Assembly: GCA_016648135.1 (NCBI GenBank)
Contig: JADDOH010000165.1
Coordinates: 37,876 to 101,875, forward strand
From: Agrypnia vestita
Taxonomy: Eukaryota; Arthropoda; Insecta; Trichoptera; Phryganeidae
DNA length: 64,000 nucleotides
Direction of reading: 5' to 3'
Shown: one piece after another, positions 31,690 to 44,090 of the stretch
How positions within the stretch are numbered: the stretch's first letter is position 1
Layout: each line of letters opens with the position of its first letter
Notes under the pieces: model-generated
What the model was told of the DNA's origin: nothing
What the model saw: the letters and a program-made list of their open reading frames with translations, nothing else
Database searches by the model: none
Program-made: the position numbers and the translations under genes

Positions 31690-32084
31690 AAGTTTTCGTT
31701 TACTTCATCTCGTAGACGTCTGATAATATAGTGGGAACAAAACTGCCGCCGAGCCGTAACGTACCATTCTCGCCCCTTGAAAAATGCTTAAAAAAAATAA
31801 TAGCGTACGCATAGAGCGCCCCAGACTTCGCGACATGAGAATTCCGCACGAAAGGTGAGTCTATTTCTGAATCTACTGCGTCCGCAAACGTTTTCTTAGT
31901 TATAGAATACATTTTATTACTTCTCACCGCTAAACTAGTTTTTTTTTCAATAAATAATGCTATTAAAAATATTAAGTTAAGCAAAAAACAACTCTGTCTT
32001 CAAAATTATGAGATAATGACCAATTAAGGGAAAGAAGTCCAAAATTTTGCTGGGGTCTAATAATATGGACAAGTACATACTGTC
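31690..32084. other. No gene recognised
   Basis: Continues N-terminal to the transposase relic on the minus strand and may include more of it (FCSHYIIRRLRDEVNENLN at 31745-31685), then turns AT-rich. Confidence 0.35.
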
Positions 32085-32510
32085 ACATATGGAAATAAAA
32101 ACAATTGTTTAAGTTCTGCCTTTTTGATTTTCTGAGACGTGTTTCGCCTTATGAGGGCATTATCCATCTAAATATTTTACATTCAACAACTTTTATTCAT
32201 ATGAAAAAAAATAATGAAAAGAGATGCTGTGCAATTTTAAGAATTAATGAAGGTTTTTTAGTACCTAATTCTGCATGATCCTAAGATAAAATTCTGTTCA
32301 AACACTCCTGACAGGTAATACATATAAAAAGGAGGATAAATATACAATTTGATATAAATGAGATATTATTGGTAACAAATTATGTTTGTGCACTATTGAT
32401 AATTTTCAAATGCGGTGATTCCAAACAGCATTATTCTTGATAATAATTAATAATTATGTTTGAGCACTAATGATAATTTTTCAAATGTGGGAATTCCAAA
32501 CTGGCATCTC
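32085..32510. repeat. PLE-like dispersed repeat, copy 2
   Basis: Parallel to 13186-13560 (same orientation). Contains an internal near-repeat: TATGTTTGTGCACTATTGAT at 32381 and TATGTTTGAGCACTAATGAT at about 32456. Confidence 0.78.
32141..32167 (-). ncRNA. Hammerhead-like core, degenerate
   Basis: Minus strand TGGATAA in place of CTGATGA, GCC/GGC stem II, then GAAAC. Homologous to 13243-13268. Confidence 0.28.
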
Positions 32511-32882
32511 ATATTATGCTTTTCTGCGTTGGTGATTTGATCCAAATCTCTGGTAGGTATGTCTATAATAAATTTTAGTGGTTTTTTCATATTGGAATCA
32601 TTAGAAAAGTTTGATTACGGCGGCCCGATAACGTCGCGGAATATTTTCTAAATTTGAATTACTCCGTGGGTATGCATAATAGGTACTTCACTACGAATGT
32701 CGAAAATCTAAATTGACTGACAAATGTTTTTAGAATTTAATCTTAAAGCATGAACTGTCTTATCAAAGCTCAAAACATCTGACATTTTAGAAATATATTA
32801 AATTACTGTAAGTTTAGTGTTATGTTATATGTTTTAATTCGTCTTTAATTGTTGTTATATTTTACAAAGAAAAGGATTATAA

Positions 32883-33221
32883 TAAAAACTTGGTTTTTAT
32901 GGGTTACTTTTTTACTTCTTTTCTTTTAGCTCGTGGCGTCTGCTTGCTTGTTTCCTTGACGAAAAAACTTTAGATCGATTTTTAACCCTTTTCCCGTTAT
33001 CCAATCGAGCTGAAACATTACAAGCAGACTCGTGGCGACGATCAAGAAGATCCATCAAATTTTGGTCAAAACAAAATAATAATTATAGTATAATTTTGGA
33101 TTTTTCAAATTTTTAATGGTTTTTTCATACAAGTTGTATGGAGATTCCGACGCATATGGTAAACACGAAACCGAAAATGAGAAAGGGAGTATTGTAAAAA
33201 CTTGGTTTTTATGGGTTACCT
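32883..33221 (+). repeat. 25-bp direct repeat pair 314 bp apart
   Basis: TAAAAACTTGGTTTTTATGG plus GTTAC occurs at 32883 and again at 33197. The stretch between contains no recognisable element. The repeats could be termini or a duplication. Confidence 0.7.
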
Positions 33222-33734
33222 TTTTATTAATTATATTTTATTTGAAATTGTAAATTAGAGGGGATCTATGTATATATATTTTCTTGTTCATTATGGTTTT
33301 CTTATTTATTTCATGTTTGGTGATCTTTAGTCGCTCAAGCAAATTTATTCTAAAGCTTTTTGTCTCGAAATGCAATGGAATTGGCGCAGATTGGTCATTT
33401 ATTTTATTTGTTGTTATCTATGAAATGTATCTCGAATTGAGAATCTACTTAACCTTTTTGCCACGATTTTTTTAAGGTAGAACTTATAATGTTTTTATAA
33501 TTATTGAGTTCTATACAAGAATAATATGTATATAAAAGAATATTACGTAATATTGCACATTGAGAATAAAATTTAGATACTTATATCATTACCAGCTGCG
33601 AAATCTATGTATAACTATGTCATGGAAAGGACCATTTATATGGATATACGAAAAACCATCCCTTGGAATATACGAAAGAAACTGATTTATAACATATATA
33701 AAACTTTCACATTTTTTATAATGTATGGACGTTC

Positions 33735-33835
33735 TTACGATGGAATTAGTGAACATTATAGTGTATAAAGTGATTACTTAAGCCAGCTAATACATGTCGT
33801 AAGCCCTGGGCCACCTTACTAAGACTTCTATATAT
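33735..33835 (+). repeat. Dispersed ~100-bp repeat, copy 1 of 3
   Basis: CGATGGAATTAGTGAACATT, CTTAAGCCAGCTAATACATG and GTAAGCCCTGGGCC recur in diverged form at 46393-46500 (minus) and 57355-57435 (plus). No coding potential I can name. Confidence 0.65.
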
Positions 33836-33839
33836 GTTC

Positions 33840-36800
33840 CTATAACTAGCTTCATCTATATGGAAACGTTTATTGAATTCTTTATTAGGTTTATATTTAT
33901 AAAATTATGAGATTTATATGATTAATCTTAATTAATAACTATCTATGGAGGGAATCCAGCAATTGTGTTCTCAGAACGTACATATTAAAATGTTGTTAAA
34001 AGAATATTAGAGTTTTACGCCCTTGATAGGATTTTAATGATGACGAATTTTTGGACAGTGACGTGATACTGCCAAGGACGAATTTAATTACAAGTAGCAT
34101 ACGTATAGGGACCGCAAATAACAGAAAACAATCTAACATTGTGAATGATTGTTGACTGGCAAAATAACAATAGGCCGGACACAATCCTAATAGACAAGTG
34201 CGAGATCGTGAAAAACTACTATGTTCTCTCAGTGTAGCAGTGCTATAACAATCGAACGCAAATTTCGCAATTAAAATTCGGTTAAATATCTTTAGTCGTT
34301 ATAGTTAATGGGGTTATCACTGTCCACAGGACGGATATAAAGGCAAGGTCCAAGGACTGTAAGAAGGCATCTGAAATTTGCAACCAAAACTCGCTGCACA
34401 CTAAGTAGATGGAGCCAATTAATTTTGGCAGTGATGTGACTGCTATGCCCAGATCATAACGAAAATGAAGCAATAACACTAAAAACATGGTAATGTCAAA
34501 AGAGTAACAGCAAGCAGGTTAATAATTTTCATTAATGTTTAGTTGGTTCCGATTGTACAAATATTCTGCGAGTAGCAAATTCGTATTTGTTTTATACCTT
34601 TTTGAGATCATCCCGCGATTTATTTATAACTTACATCGTCCATTATGTTATTTTTATTTTTATTTTTAAAAGGTAACTTTAATATTTATATTACCGTGCG
34701 CAAACATTAAAACTGTGGATGTACATATTTATGTAAACCCCTATTTAGAAAGGTGTTGATTCAGAAAATAAAAATACATAGTATTTATTTCAATTTTGCG
34801 CAAACAAACAACAGGCACACATTCAAGTAGAGAAAGGGAGTGTAAATATAATTAAAAATGTATTATAATAAAGTAAAAAACTAATTACTATATATAAAAC
34901 AGAAAATTAATTAGAAATTTTTATCCTTTTTAATATTAATTTTTCGGCACTGATACAGGGTCGATTACGATTATTATCTATTAAGTCAATAATTGCGAGT
35001 GGTGCCAACTAACTTGCCTATTCCGGACGTCGGCCCTGGCAAAGGCAAAAGGCCATCTTCGGCAAAATCTATGGTAAACGCTCGACGCGACGTGGCGCGG
35101 ATAGCAAGCCCAATTCCGGTCCCATGCTTCGACGAATATACACGCAACGTATTTGTTCTCTCTGTGTAACTTGTAACGATTCTCAACCAGTAAATAGAAC
35201 TCTATGTACGGATGTCTTATTTAAATAAATCCACTCCGATCATTAATAACCCAAACGGTAGAGGGCTAAATGAAAATATATCTGAACCTGCCAAATAATA
35301 AAAAAAATTTTTTTTACAAAACGCGGTTTTCTTCTAACAGAGGTAGTAAAAAAACAGCTGAAACCATAGAATAGACATTACAGAAATATTTTGAATTAAA
35401 ATCGATGGCGGTATTGGCATAAAGGACATGATAGCATGGCGGGAGCCGCGTGTTTAACAATTGAGTGGGCACCGTAACAAAGGTGCGGCGACAGTAAGGG
35501 GTGATGGTACGCCTGCATGCCGCACGAAGACAGAACTGGGACAATGCTGAAAGGCACCGAGTGAAAATGTAGTTTTAATATTATTGGCAAAATGTGCCAA
35601 CAGATACAATAATGCGTAACAATTTTACTCGGTGACATGATTTTCCTTGGAACACTGAAGAAGGCTGGACGGCTGGAGATAATAGCGTGTTGGCACGAAT
35701 ATCCTTCCTACAGTTTCCCCGGGCACAGGGAAAATGAAAAATTCCACAGCAAAGCCCGGAAACGAGCGCTGATTACGCTCGACGCCTAAATAGAATAGAC
35801 CGCGATCCAATATTCAGAACAATCAATTAGTAACAAATAGAGTGGAGAACTGCCTCAAAGCTAAGGGGAAAATGTTTCATTACTTTGGGTAATTAAATTA
35901 TAATTATTATTAAACGACATACTTATTCAAAGATAATGAATATTTGTAGACTTTGTGTATGAAGTGGTTGACGAGAAATTCATAATAATTGTATTTAAGT
36001 TTTCCATTTTCATATATTTCACCATACCGACGGGCTTTCATGGAGATCGGAATCACCGAGCTACTTTCTTACTATTACAAGATTTCTTTTTGGCGCGGTA
36101 CGAGGGTGTATTTTTCGTAATGATTTTCAAACAAACGATACATGAAATTTTTTATTAGTACTAAATAGTCGATATATGCATACAGAAGACTGTATACAAA
36201 TTTTTGTACTCGAATCTAAAGTATAGTTTGCGGTGTACGCTTCTTCCAAGAGGACACTCCGACGAAATTGCTGCTTGGCGGTTGACAGCGATTAAGCTAT
36301 ACGGTTCATCAGAAAAATAGAAATATACTTAGAAACTAGACATACAGGTTTCCAGCATCACGTAGAGGAATTTCGATATCTAAAAAAAAACAAAAAGGCG
36401 GACCAGCGAATTTGATTTCGATTTTCATCGAAAATTTTCATTGTTCATAAAAAAATATAAGGGGTCCTTTATAAAAAAATCTCTACGTGGTGCCATAGGA
36501 CTGGAATTTCGAACAGTTTAAGACTTGGCGAATGCAAATCGGATGTATAGTTTTTTAAATATGTCGTCAACCAGGTTGAAAAACGTAGTTTTGAGAAAAA
36601 CGCATTCAAAATTTTGCTCAAAGATAATTCAACATGCGAACTACATTTATTTGTCCTTTTTTTTTTTTTCACAGCTATTTCTGGACCATATAACAGCTCC
36701 TCAACATCCAGAGACTTATCAACAAAGGGTGGCCAGTAGCAGTTCGACAGCCGCACATCTGCTACTCGTCGCGGTCATGCGCTTCGAACGGTTTCACATA

Positions 36801-37900
36801 AACCGGTGTATTTCCGTCAATTTTACTTTCTTTAAAACATTTGGCATTCTTAACAAATGCATCTTTCAGAAAATGAAAAAAAATGACAAAAATTTATTTT
36901 ACCGTGGTCTGCGGCCTCAAAAACTCATATTGTGTATGTAGTACACAGTAGTTTAAATAAAATTCATATTTGAAATTATCAATTTTTATTTTATTTTCAG
37001 TGGCATGGGACTAAACAGTCGTTATGTGGTGGGTTGAAATTTTTAAGGAAGAGGCAAGAAAAAACAAGAATCTCCGTTGTGACTACTTCAGTGTATGATT
37101 TACTACTTACAGATACATGTTTTACGTATGAAATAAAAATATTGCTGTATAATTATGGACACGATTATATTATTATTAATAATTATTATATACTATAATT
37201 AATTAGAGGGAAAAATTTCCTTAGTGAAATTACTTCAAGTAACTGTAAGCACCTAATTTTGTTGATTTGTAGGATATCGGTGGGTGCTACATTTAAATAA
37301 GGATAAGAAATTAATGTATATATCCCGCTTGGGAACGAGGATAAATGCGCAACTCATATTTTCATCGGTGTACCTCAGTAGCACCAAACACGGACCTGAC
37401 GGTGAAATGTTAAATTATTCTTATGGCGTTTGTTCAAAGATTACTCCAAGAATTTATCAAAGTAATTCGTGATAATAATTGATACAGTTCGCAACTAGCA
37501 AAACTAATTCTAACTCTCTCTACCGACTAAAAAATTTAGAAAATTTGTATTTAGCCGAGCGTGCTGCAGTACGCACAAAGTTGTGTTACGCCGTTACCGA
37601 CGCTGTTAACTGAGACTTTTTATATTTACTACACAATCAGTGACGTATGATAACATGGAGTTCTACATACATTTTTTGATAACATATATGTATGAAAATG
37701 TATAAAGGCGTATATCATTAAATAATAATAACCTTGTAACCTCTACGCGAGTTTCATATTTTATATTTGTTTCTCTACTAAGTTTCGGGAAAAACAGAAT
37801 CTCTCATCGACATATTCAGTATACTTCTTTTTTTTCAATTGGTTGAGCAACTTTATTGATTGACATTTTAATTTTAATTTTATTTTATTAAGTATTTGTT
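33840..37900. other. No gene recognised
   Basis: About 4 kb of mostly AT-rich DNA. GC-richer patches at 35000-35230 and 35400-35810 have open minus-strand frames without recognisable domains. At 36690-36790 the minus strand reads SNCYWPPFVDKSLDVEELLY, which looks coding-like but I cannot assign it. Confidence 0.35.
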
Positions 37901-37932
37901 TTAATCTACTCATGTATTAATTACACCTATAT

Positions 37933-37959
37933 GTTTCGGAAAAACCTTTCCATCCTCAG
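37933..37959 (-). ncRNA. Hammerhead ribozyme-like core
   Basis: Minus strand CTGAGGA (U7 to G), a 5-bp GGAAA/TTTCC stem II, then GAAAC. Lies 3' of the PLE coding end. Confidence 0.5.
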
Positions 37960-38054
37960 GGTGCTTTTATACATAATATTTCGAAATTTTCGTGATTAAC
38001 ATAACGTTGTTTACTTCACACAATGACAATTTAATTAAACAAATTAATTAAAAC

Positions 38055-38083
38055 GTTTTCGATGCTTACTGCATCATCTTCAG
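38055..38083 (-). ncRNA. Hammerhead ribozyme-like core
   Basis: Minus strand CTGAAGA, then a GATGC/GCATC stem II, then GAAAA. It is the upstream one of two cores in the same PLE end. Confidence 0.5.
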
Positions 38084-38559
38084 TAATATACCAACTTAAG
38101 ACTGGAAGACATTTTATCTACTACATGGGACGGGAGTTTTCGGGAACGGGGGAAAGTGAAAGTGGTTGCTGGGAGGTGCTAGTATGATTAGAAGGGGGGA
38201 TGTAATAAGTGGCGTTTGTATGTTTAAGGCTTTATCATTATTCAGATGAATTTCTATATTTTCCAAGATGTTCAATTTCTTTCCTTTTTCGCGTACATGC
38301 CACGTTATCATACTTGAAGTGATGTTCCTCTGATCTCACATGGTCTGCCATCTCTGAATTAATATAGAATTTTTTTATCCCTTCAAAAATGTTCATCTAT
38401 TTGCGTTTTTATTTTTCTTCCGGTTTGTCCTGTATTGACCCCCCACTTTACCAGCCGATAACTTTTCGAGTTTTGACTTTTTTATTATTTTTTTTATTTC
38501 GGATGTATTCTTAAAATATAAATAAACGAATGTTAAGAAAATGTATACCAAAGTTATTC

Positions 38560-39360
38560 TTTGTTTTTTACAAAGCTTTTAATGGCGCAGGTACCTACAC
38601 TTTCAATATTGATAAATATCTAGACATAACATTTTTCAAATTCAAATTTTTTGATAACATTCGGTTGTCTTTGCTTAAATAAAACGTTTGAACCGATGTG
38701 AAAGCGCAACCAATCGTATCGCGATATCTATACCTATAAAACTCAATGTCTGTCTGTCTGCCTATCTGTCTGTTCTCTATACAAATCTACATCGTTTGTC
38801 CGATTCGACTAAAATTTGCATACTTATGATTTAGGACCCGGCGGGTAATATAGGCAAAATTCTACCCCTTCTCCTCCCCCTGATATATTTTCAATGCAAA
38901 TCTGTACCATTCGACTGATCGGACTCAAAATTTGGAAACTTATTCTTTAAGACCTGGCAGATAGCGAAGGCGACTTTTTCCTCTCCCCTATTATATTTTC
39001 TGTACAAATCTACACTGTATGACCGATTTGACCCAGATTTTGCACAATTATCCTTCAAGACCCGGCGGGTAATAAAGACAACTTTTCCCCCCTCCCTTCT
39101 TACCCCACCCCCACACATGATATATTTTTGTACAAATCTACAACGTTTGCCGATCTGATCCAAATTTTGCATTCTTATTAGGTTATAATTCCTTCCTGGA
39201 CATCCCATCTTCGAAAGTTCTTCACCGATTGATTTTGACACAATGCTGCATTCGAATACACGCATGTTTTTATACACCTACTACGTTTTTATATACATAC
39301 TATTATACCGATGACACATCTGTGACAGGTAAAAATATAATTTTTTTGAAATGCAGCAAA
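38560..39360 (-). repeat. Dispersed repeat, copy 3, with array units
   Basis: Reverse orientation relative to 11595-12960. Holds about four diverged array units between 38760 and 39200 and the flanking module (ACACAATGCTGCATTCGAAT at 39240). The continuous GTTTGAACCGATG at 38690 is the empty site for the MITE at 15042. Confidence 0.7.
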
Positions 39361-39419
39361 ATTGTATACCCACAAGCATTGTAAAATTAAACATATTAGA
39401 AACGTGTGCTTTTTCTTTT

Positions 39420-39985
39420 CTTAAAAAAAGAAAAACTACAGGACTTTCTCGAACATCTCAACACACTGCACAAAAAAATTAAAATTCACCATGGAGATAG
39501 AAAAAGAAAATAAACTACCATTTCTGGATGCAGAAGTAAAAAGGAACACAGATAGTAGTCTCGGGCACAGAGTCTACAGGAAGCCGACCCATACGAACCG
39601 CTACTTGCATGCAGATTCCCACCACCACCCAGCGCAGAAGAGAGGTTTAATTAATACCTTAGCTACGAGAGCTAAAATAATACGCCAAGAAGAACATCTG
39701 CTGGAGGATATTCGTACACTGAGCGACGCGCTAGAAAGCAATTGATACCAATTGATACGGCAGATATGGCACATCATAAGAGCCAAATCTAGCAGCTCCG
39801 AGAAAAACACAGAAGCTGAGATCAAAGGGATTGCTTTCTTGCCTTATATCCATAATGTAACAGACAGGATTGCCAAAGCGCTCAAGAAACGGAAGATTAA
39901 GACAGTGTTCGACACAAACAACAAGGTTAAGGACCTCTTAAGACCAGCGAAGGATCGGGATCCCCTTAAGACCGACGGTGTTTAT
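39420..39985 (+). pseudogene. Penelope-like reverse transcriptase, C-terminal part
   Basis: Plus strand: DFLEHLNTLHKKIK, a frameshift, then KLPFLDAEVKRNTDSSLGH, VYRKPTHTNRYLHADSHHHP, GLINTLATRAKIIRQ; after one stop near 39744, a second frame with FLPYIHNVTDRIAKALKKRK and DGVY. LPFLD, YRKPTHT and SHHHP are signature motifs of PLE transcriptases; DGVY starts the GIY-YIG domain. The endonuclease is cut off at 39983 by another sequence. PLEs copy themselves by target-primed reverse transcription using a GIY-YIG rather than APE nuclease. 5'-truncated at about 39420. Confidence 0.88.
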
Positions 39986-40385
39986 TTATTTACATTTGTT
40001 AATACAAGTTACTAATAACTGCCACACTAGGTAAAAACCTGTTCTGTGGTAGTTATTCTCGTATGATATTTACGTAATATTAACAAATGATAATTAAATA
40101 AAGTATAAACGTAATAATGAAAATAGATCAATAATAATAAAGTAAATCATAGGAATCCCTAAATCTAAAAGAAAAGAGAAAGAAAAGAAAATACACATAC
40201 AAAATTAAGATGAGGGTTTAAGTAGTTAGAGAAATAAATATTATATTATAGTATACTTTAAATTATATAAATCAGTTTTTGCCAATTCAGAGGTCAAGGG
40301 CGGATCACTTTTTCAGCATACCTTCTATCTGATATTTTTATAAACTTATAAAAAAGTAATATGATGTTTAAAAGGTTTGTGTAGA
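39984..40385 (-). mobile_element. Probable LINE 3' fragment inserted in the PLE
   Basis: Begins with TTTATTTATTTA (a tail read from the minus strand) and runs into unique sequence with no PLE motifs, then PLE-type terminal sequence resumes at about 40390. The insertion removes the GIY-YIG domain. No clear target duplication was found. Confidence 0.5.
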
Positions 40386-40700
40386 GTTATTTCTTTACAG
40401 CATCCGACATCCGTTAGTAGATACACAACACATTACATCAAGATACACACACCCTGCTTTTCGACACGGTACTGCAATCCAGTACTTAACATAACACCTT
40501 GGAGACACCCTGACTTCGGTACGGTATTGCATGGCAATACTTAACCTACACTTCAACACACACTTACCACATCAGCCCTGATGATGGACCCTGCAATGGG
40601 ATCCGAAACATTGGCCAGAGAGATCACATATACACGGCAGAATATCCCAGAAAACTATACACAGAAGATTCTCTTTTCTTCCTTTTCCGTTTAACAAGAC
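40386..40700 (+). repeat. PLE terminal repeat of the 39.4 kb copy
   Basis: CGGTACGGTATTGCATGGCA, the hammerhead-like core, and CATATACACGGCAGAATATC are shared with the minus-strand fragment at 50225-50470. Confidence 0.8.
40578..40609 (+). ncRNA. Hammerhead ribozyme-like core (best stem II)
   Basis: CTGATGA, then GGACCC pairing with GGGATCC (one bulge), then GAAAC: all three core features intact. Same family as 50297-50328. Confidence 0.6.
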
Positions 40701-40799
40701 TGAGCGGGTACAGCTAGTAAATAATAAATATGTGTTTGAAAATTTCACCTGTCTCAACAGAGATTATTCTAGTGTGACAGATATTCTTTGATGTTAGTT

Positions 40800-42010
40800 T
40801 TATAATTAGCATTATACAGATAAAATAAATAAATATATGTACCTAATTACATGATATTCGAGCACTACCATCTAGGCTCTGCTTGCGGTGTTGGGATATT
40901 TATTAGGAGAGCATAAATGCATTATGGGACCATATATCATGCATGAATCGGGTATTGCCACTGCGGAGAACTGCACTGCGATGCATTCACGGTACGCTTC
41001 CAACCGAACACTTGAATACCACATTTGTTCATATTACGTAAGGTCTCTAAGATGCGGCGTGTCTAATCTAATTAAATTGATTTGATTAAGTATATTTTGT
41101 CAATTTTACCAAATTTTGAGAAAATTTTGTAGTGGTTTTGCTGTCAATAATTATATTGGTAAAAAATAAATCTGCAGTAAGTAATAAAATATAAAGTAAC
41201 GTTCAATATGTGTATTTTAAATATGTGCTCGCACGTACGAGCGGGATGCAGGACGAAAAAAGGAATATTATAATAGAAACGAAAAAATATTATAAAGTGT
41301 GTAAGCGTTAATATTCTCATTCTGTTTTTCAATTATGTGATATGTAATTTACACCATTGTGGTTTTGGATACTTAAGGTGATAATTTTTCTAATAAGCTT
41401 GGGAATAAGTTAGGATTGGCAACGAAACACCAATTTCGTTAAAAAAAAATCCCAGCGTAATAAAGGGTCCTGATTACATGAGTGATGTCAAATTTTAGCG
41501 CTAGCAAGTTTAAAAGTAGTTATTTTATGTTAAAAACGATACATTTTTGACATTAGAAACCATAGAAAATGAATGTTTGATTTTTAAATAATCATTCACC
41601 ATAGATTAGAAAAAAGTTATAAATACACCAAACATAGAAAATTGATTATTTAGGTAGAAGCAATGGTACAGTAAACTGTAGATACGTTACAAGCGTGAAA
41701 TCTTGGCAACTCAAAAGTAAGATAATTGCCTTACTTGCATTCGTTATCAAACGGACTGAAACAAAACGCCGACTACGAAAACTACGCCGAAAAAAATTCC
41801 CGGGAAAAAAGGAACAGAGTATCGTACACTATTGTAAGAATGAGTAAGTTATTTTAGTTACCGTGACTTACTTGATTATGTGATTTGTTATCTCTTTCAA
41901 TGCAATATTTGCTACATATGAAAGCCGGCTAGTATGGGAATAACGTGTCTATTACAATGGGAAAAAGCGTCCGTATCTAACCCAAAAAAAATTCATTAAA
42001 GAAAAATATA
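40800..42010. other. No gene seen
   Basis: AT-rich. 41690-41830 is slightly GC-richer. No ORF of note. Confidence 0.35.
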
Positions 42011-42015
42011 TAAGG

Positions 42016-42638
42016 TTGTTTTATGGTTTAGTGGCAAGGCTGTCGTGGGGCCGTTCCACAGGTTTGTGCCCCCGAATACTCGCCGACTACGGCCCATCAG
42101 GGTTTTAACTCGTTGTGTTATGGTTTGGTGGCAAGGCAGTCGTGGAGGCGTTCCACAGGTTTGTGCCCCCGAATACGGCCCATCAGGGTTTTAACTCGTT
42201 GTATTATGGTTTGGTGGCAAGACAGTCGTGGAGGCGTTCCACAGGTTTGTGCCCCCGAATACGGCCCATCAGGGTATTAACTCGTTGTATTATGGTTTGG
42301 TGGCAAGACAGTCGTGGAGGCGTTCCACAGGTTTGTGCCCCCGAATACGGCCCATCAGGGTTTTAACTCGTTGTATTATGGTTTGGTGGCAAGACAGTCG
42401 TGGAGGCGTTCCACAGGTTTGTGCCCCCGAATACGGCCCATCAGGATTTTAACTCGTTGTATTATGGTTTGGTGGCAAGACAGTCATGGAGGCGTTCCAC
42501 AGGTTTGTGCCCCCGAATACTCGCCGACTACGGCCCATCAGGGTTTTAACTCGTTTTATTATGGTTTGGTGGCAAGACAGTCGTGGAGGCGTTCCACAGG
42601 TTTGTGCCCCCGTATACTCGCCAGCTACGGCCCATCAG
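42016..42638 (+). repeat. Satellite: seven tandem units of 86 or 97 bp
   Basis: The word CATCAG ends units at 42100, 42186, 42272, 42358, 42444, 42541 and 42638, so spacings are 86, 86, 86, 86, 97 and 97; the first partial unit is also of the long type. The long type has 11 extra bases (TCGCCGACTAC) after GAATAC. Units are nearly identical. Since 86 and 97 are not multiples of three, the three overlapping open frames seen here are artefacts. Confidence 0.97.
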
Positions 42639-42639
42639 G

Positions 42640-43335
42640 GAAAATTATGAAAAAATTTTACTATCAAAACAATTTTCAAAAAGACTTTTGGGAACGATAA
42701 TCTCCAAATTCAAATATTCGATGATTTTTCTCAGTTAATGTGGGGCATTCATTATACTACATGGCAATCCGCCGCGCCGCGCCGGCGTAATGCAAGATCG
42801 TGGATATAGTTGACATAAATAGCTTTTGCAGTTTTAATTTTTAATACAAACTATATAAGTAATAATAAAATAACATTTTTTATTTGTATTAATTCAATAT
42901 CCATTAACTGAGCAAAAAAAAATTCATTTGAATGATAGAAATTGCTCCATTCACATTTCCCTGATTTACTCAGTAATTTGTTAAATGGAGATACTGCTTT
43001 TTACCTTAATGGGACAGTATTGTTAATAGATTTTTTTCCGATTACGCATTTAAAAAAAAAGAGTTGATATAAGAAAAAAAAAGTCGAATAATCTATTTAT
43101 CTTTGATCGAGTCTTTATTGATATGTGGCATCCAAACATGGGGTCACTCTTGTTACTCAAATATAAAGTAAATCCACAGTCTTCAAACAGCTATAGTCAA
43201 AAAATGTAAGCCGGCAAGCTTTTGAATTGAGGCATAATCTGAAATTGTTTTTTTCTTCCATAAACGTTATTCCTGTGCACAGATTATTACTGTTATTATT
43301 CACAATAAGTACATAATTAACTATCCATATTATTA
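42640..43335. other. No gene seen
   Basis: AT-rich apart from a GC word CCGCGCCGCGCCGGCG near 42773, whose reverse complement resembles the GCGGCGCGGCGCGGCG word near 56778. Confidence 0.4.
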
Positions 43336-43336
43336 A

Positions 43337-43493
43337 CTAAGGGGTAGGCAGATAGGATAGAACGCCATATTCTTCTATCTTGGCACATCACTTTTGCCTC
43401 GCCTACATTCATACATCTTCTCGAGCATACTCTACTTGTTGTTGGGGATTTAACAGGAGGGCTATCCTCTAATACTTGTAGTGCCAGGTCTTT
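43337..43493 (-). pseudogene. RTE-like LINE, 3' end fragment
   Basis: Minus strand: DLALQVLEDSPPVKSPTTS, then RRCMNVGEAKVMCQDRRIWR and SILSAYPL. It matches the C-terminal tail of the 52986-54184 copy (RRCMNVDEAKVVCQDRGVWR, SILSAYPPG). Only the last ~50 codons remain. Confidence 0.82.
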
Positions 43494-43494
43494 T

Positions 43495-44015
43495 TAATAA
43501 AATATTAATACATTCATTGATTAATAATATTAATATCAGAAAATTATATATTATTTAATGCAGTAGTTTCACAAGGAAGAAGTGCAAGAGGTGTAGCCAA
43601 TTTGAGTTTAACAATTCCTAAAATTAACAATAAAGATGGACCGAGGACATCGGAATACTTGTTCCCAAATTGTAAAATAAATTACCAGGTTCTACACTTA
43701 TTACATTTCGTATCTTAGATATACTGCCACGAAATTATTTCGCACCAACCGGTGTAATTAAAATTAAAAAAATATATATTAAATTACCATAAATAAAAAT
43801 GGGATACACATCACTAGGATGTTGCATCCCCGCTTGTAGGCTATAAAATGCCCTGCAAACTGAATACCAGTCTCTTTTTGCGTGCAGTACTGCCTCCAAC
43901 CACGACTATTCTCGAGGGTCCGGGATCCATGGAACAATTTCGCCCGGTAAATTATCGAAAAGTGCAACCATTACTGAATCAATGTATCATACTAATTATT
44001 GTTATATATTTTCTA
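43495..44015. other. No gene recognised
   Basis: AT-rich with mixed patches; GTATCTTAGATATACT at 43711-43726 has an exact inverted partner at 45210-45225. Confidence 0.35.
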
Positions 44016-44017
44016 TC

Positions 44018-44090
44018 AGGACCCTCGAATACCTCGAACACCTCGAAAACCCTCGAAACTCTAAAACTTCGAAGACCTCGAAATCATTAT
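44018..44090 (+). repeat. CCTCGAA minisatellite
   Basis: The word CCTCGAA (and ACTTCGAA variants) recurs about seven times at 9-11 bp spacing. Confidence 0.75.

Larger units (their letters stand above)
30655..31690 (-). pseudogene. Tc1/mariner-type transposase relic, split by a Harbinger element
   Basis: Minus strand, right to left: WAQKFRSTGSAINQPRP (31680 on; end of the DNA-binding domain), SRTEKTINEIEASVRHNPRL, then in a second frame DITESTVERILKRDLKLHRP (second helix-turn-helix), then VFWSDEAHFHLN at 31449-31414 (catalytic region with the second Asp of the DDE triad). Beyond the Harbinger insertion, NCRFWS at 30678-30661 continues the motif that normally follows FHLN. The stretch between LHRP and VFWSDEA, roughly 70 residues in the family, is missing, and there are frameshifts. 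The family is the insect transposase group with DEAHFHLNG and NCRYWG-like motifs. Confidence 0.8.
37925..38470 (-). mobile_element. Penelope-like element, 3' end (GIY-YIG endonuclease plus terminal repeat)
   Basis: Minus strand: TGQTGRKIKTQIDEH near 38440 (GIY-YIG endonuclease core, G-T-GR---R---H), then SEMADHVRSEEHHFKYDNV, then in another frame HVREKGKKLNILENIEIHLN and DKALNIQTPL, the C-terminal part of PLE proteins, ending near 38114. Two hammerhead-like cores follow within 180 bp. This coding-end then ribozyme-repeat order is the PLE layout. The copy is 5'-truncated and frameshifted. Confidence 0.8.

Noticed and set aside
36525..36941. 138-codon plus-strand frame
   Set aside because: Low-complexity, no domain, and long chance frames are expected in 64 kb. 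The minus strand at the same place looks more coding-like.
42115..42700. Three overlapping frames with repeated GGVPQVCAPEYGPSGF-like peptides
   Set aside because: They are translations of the 86/97-bp satellite, whose unit is not a multiple of three.
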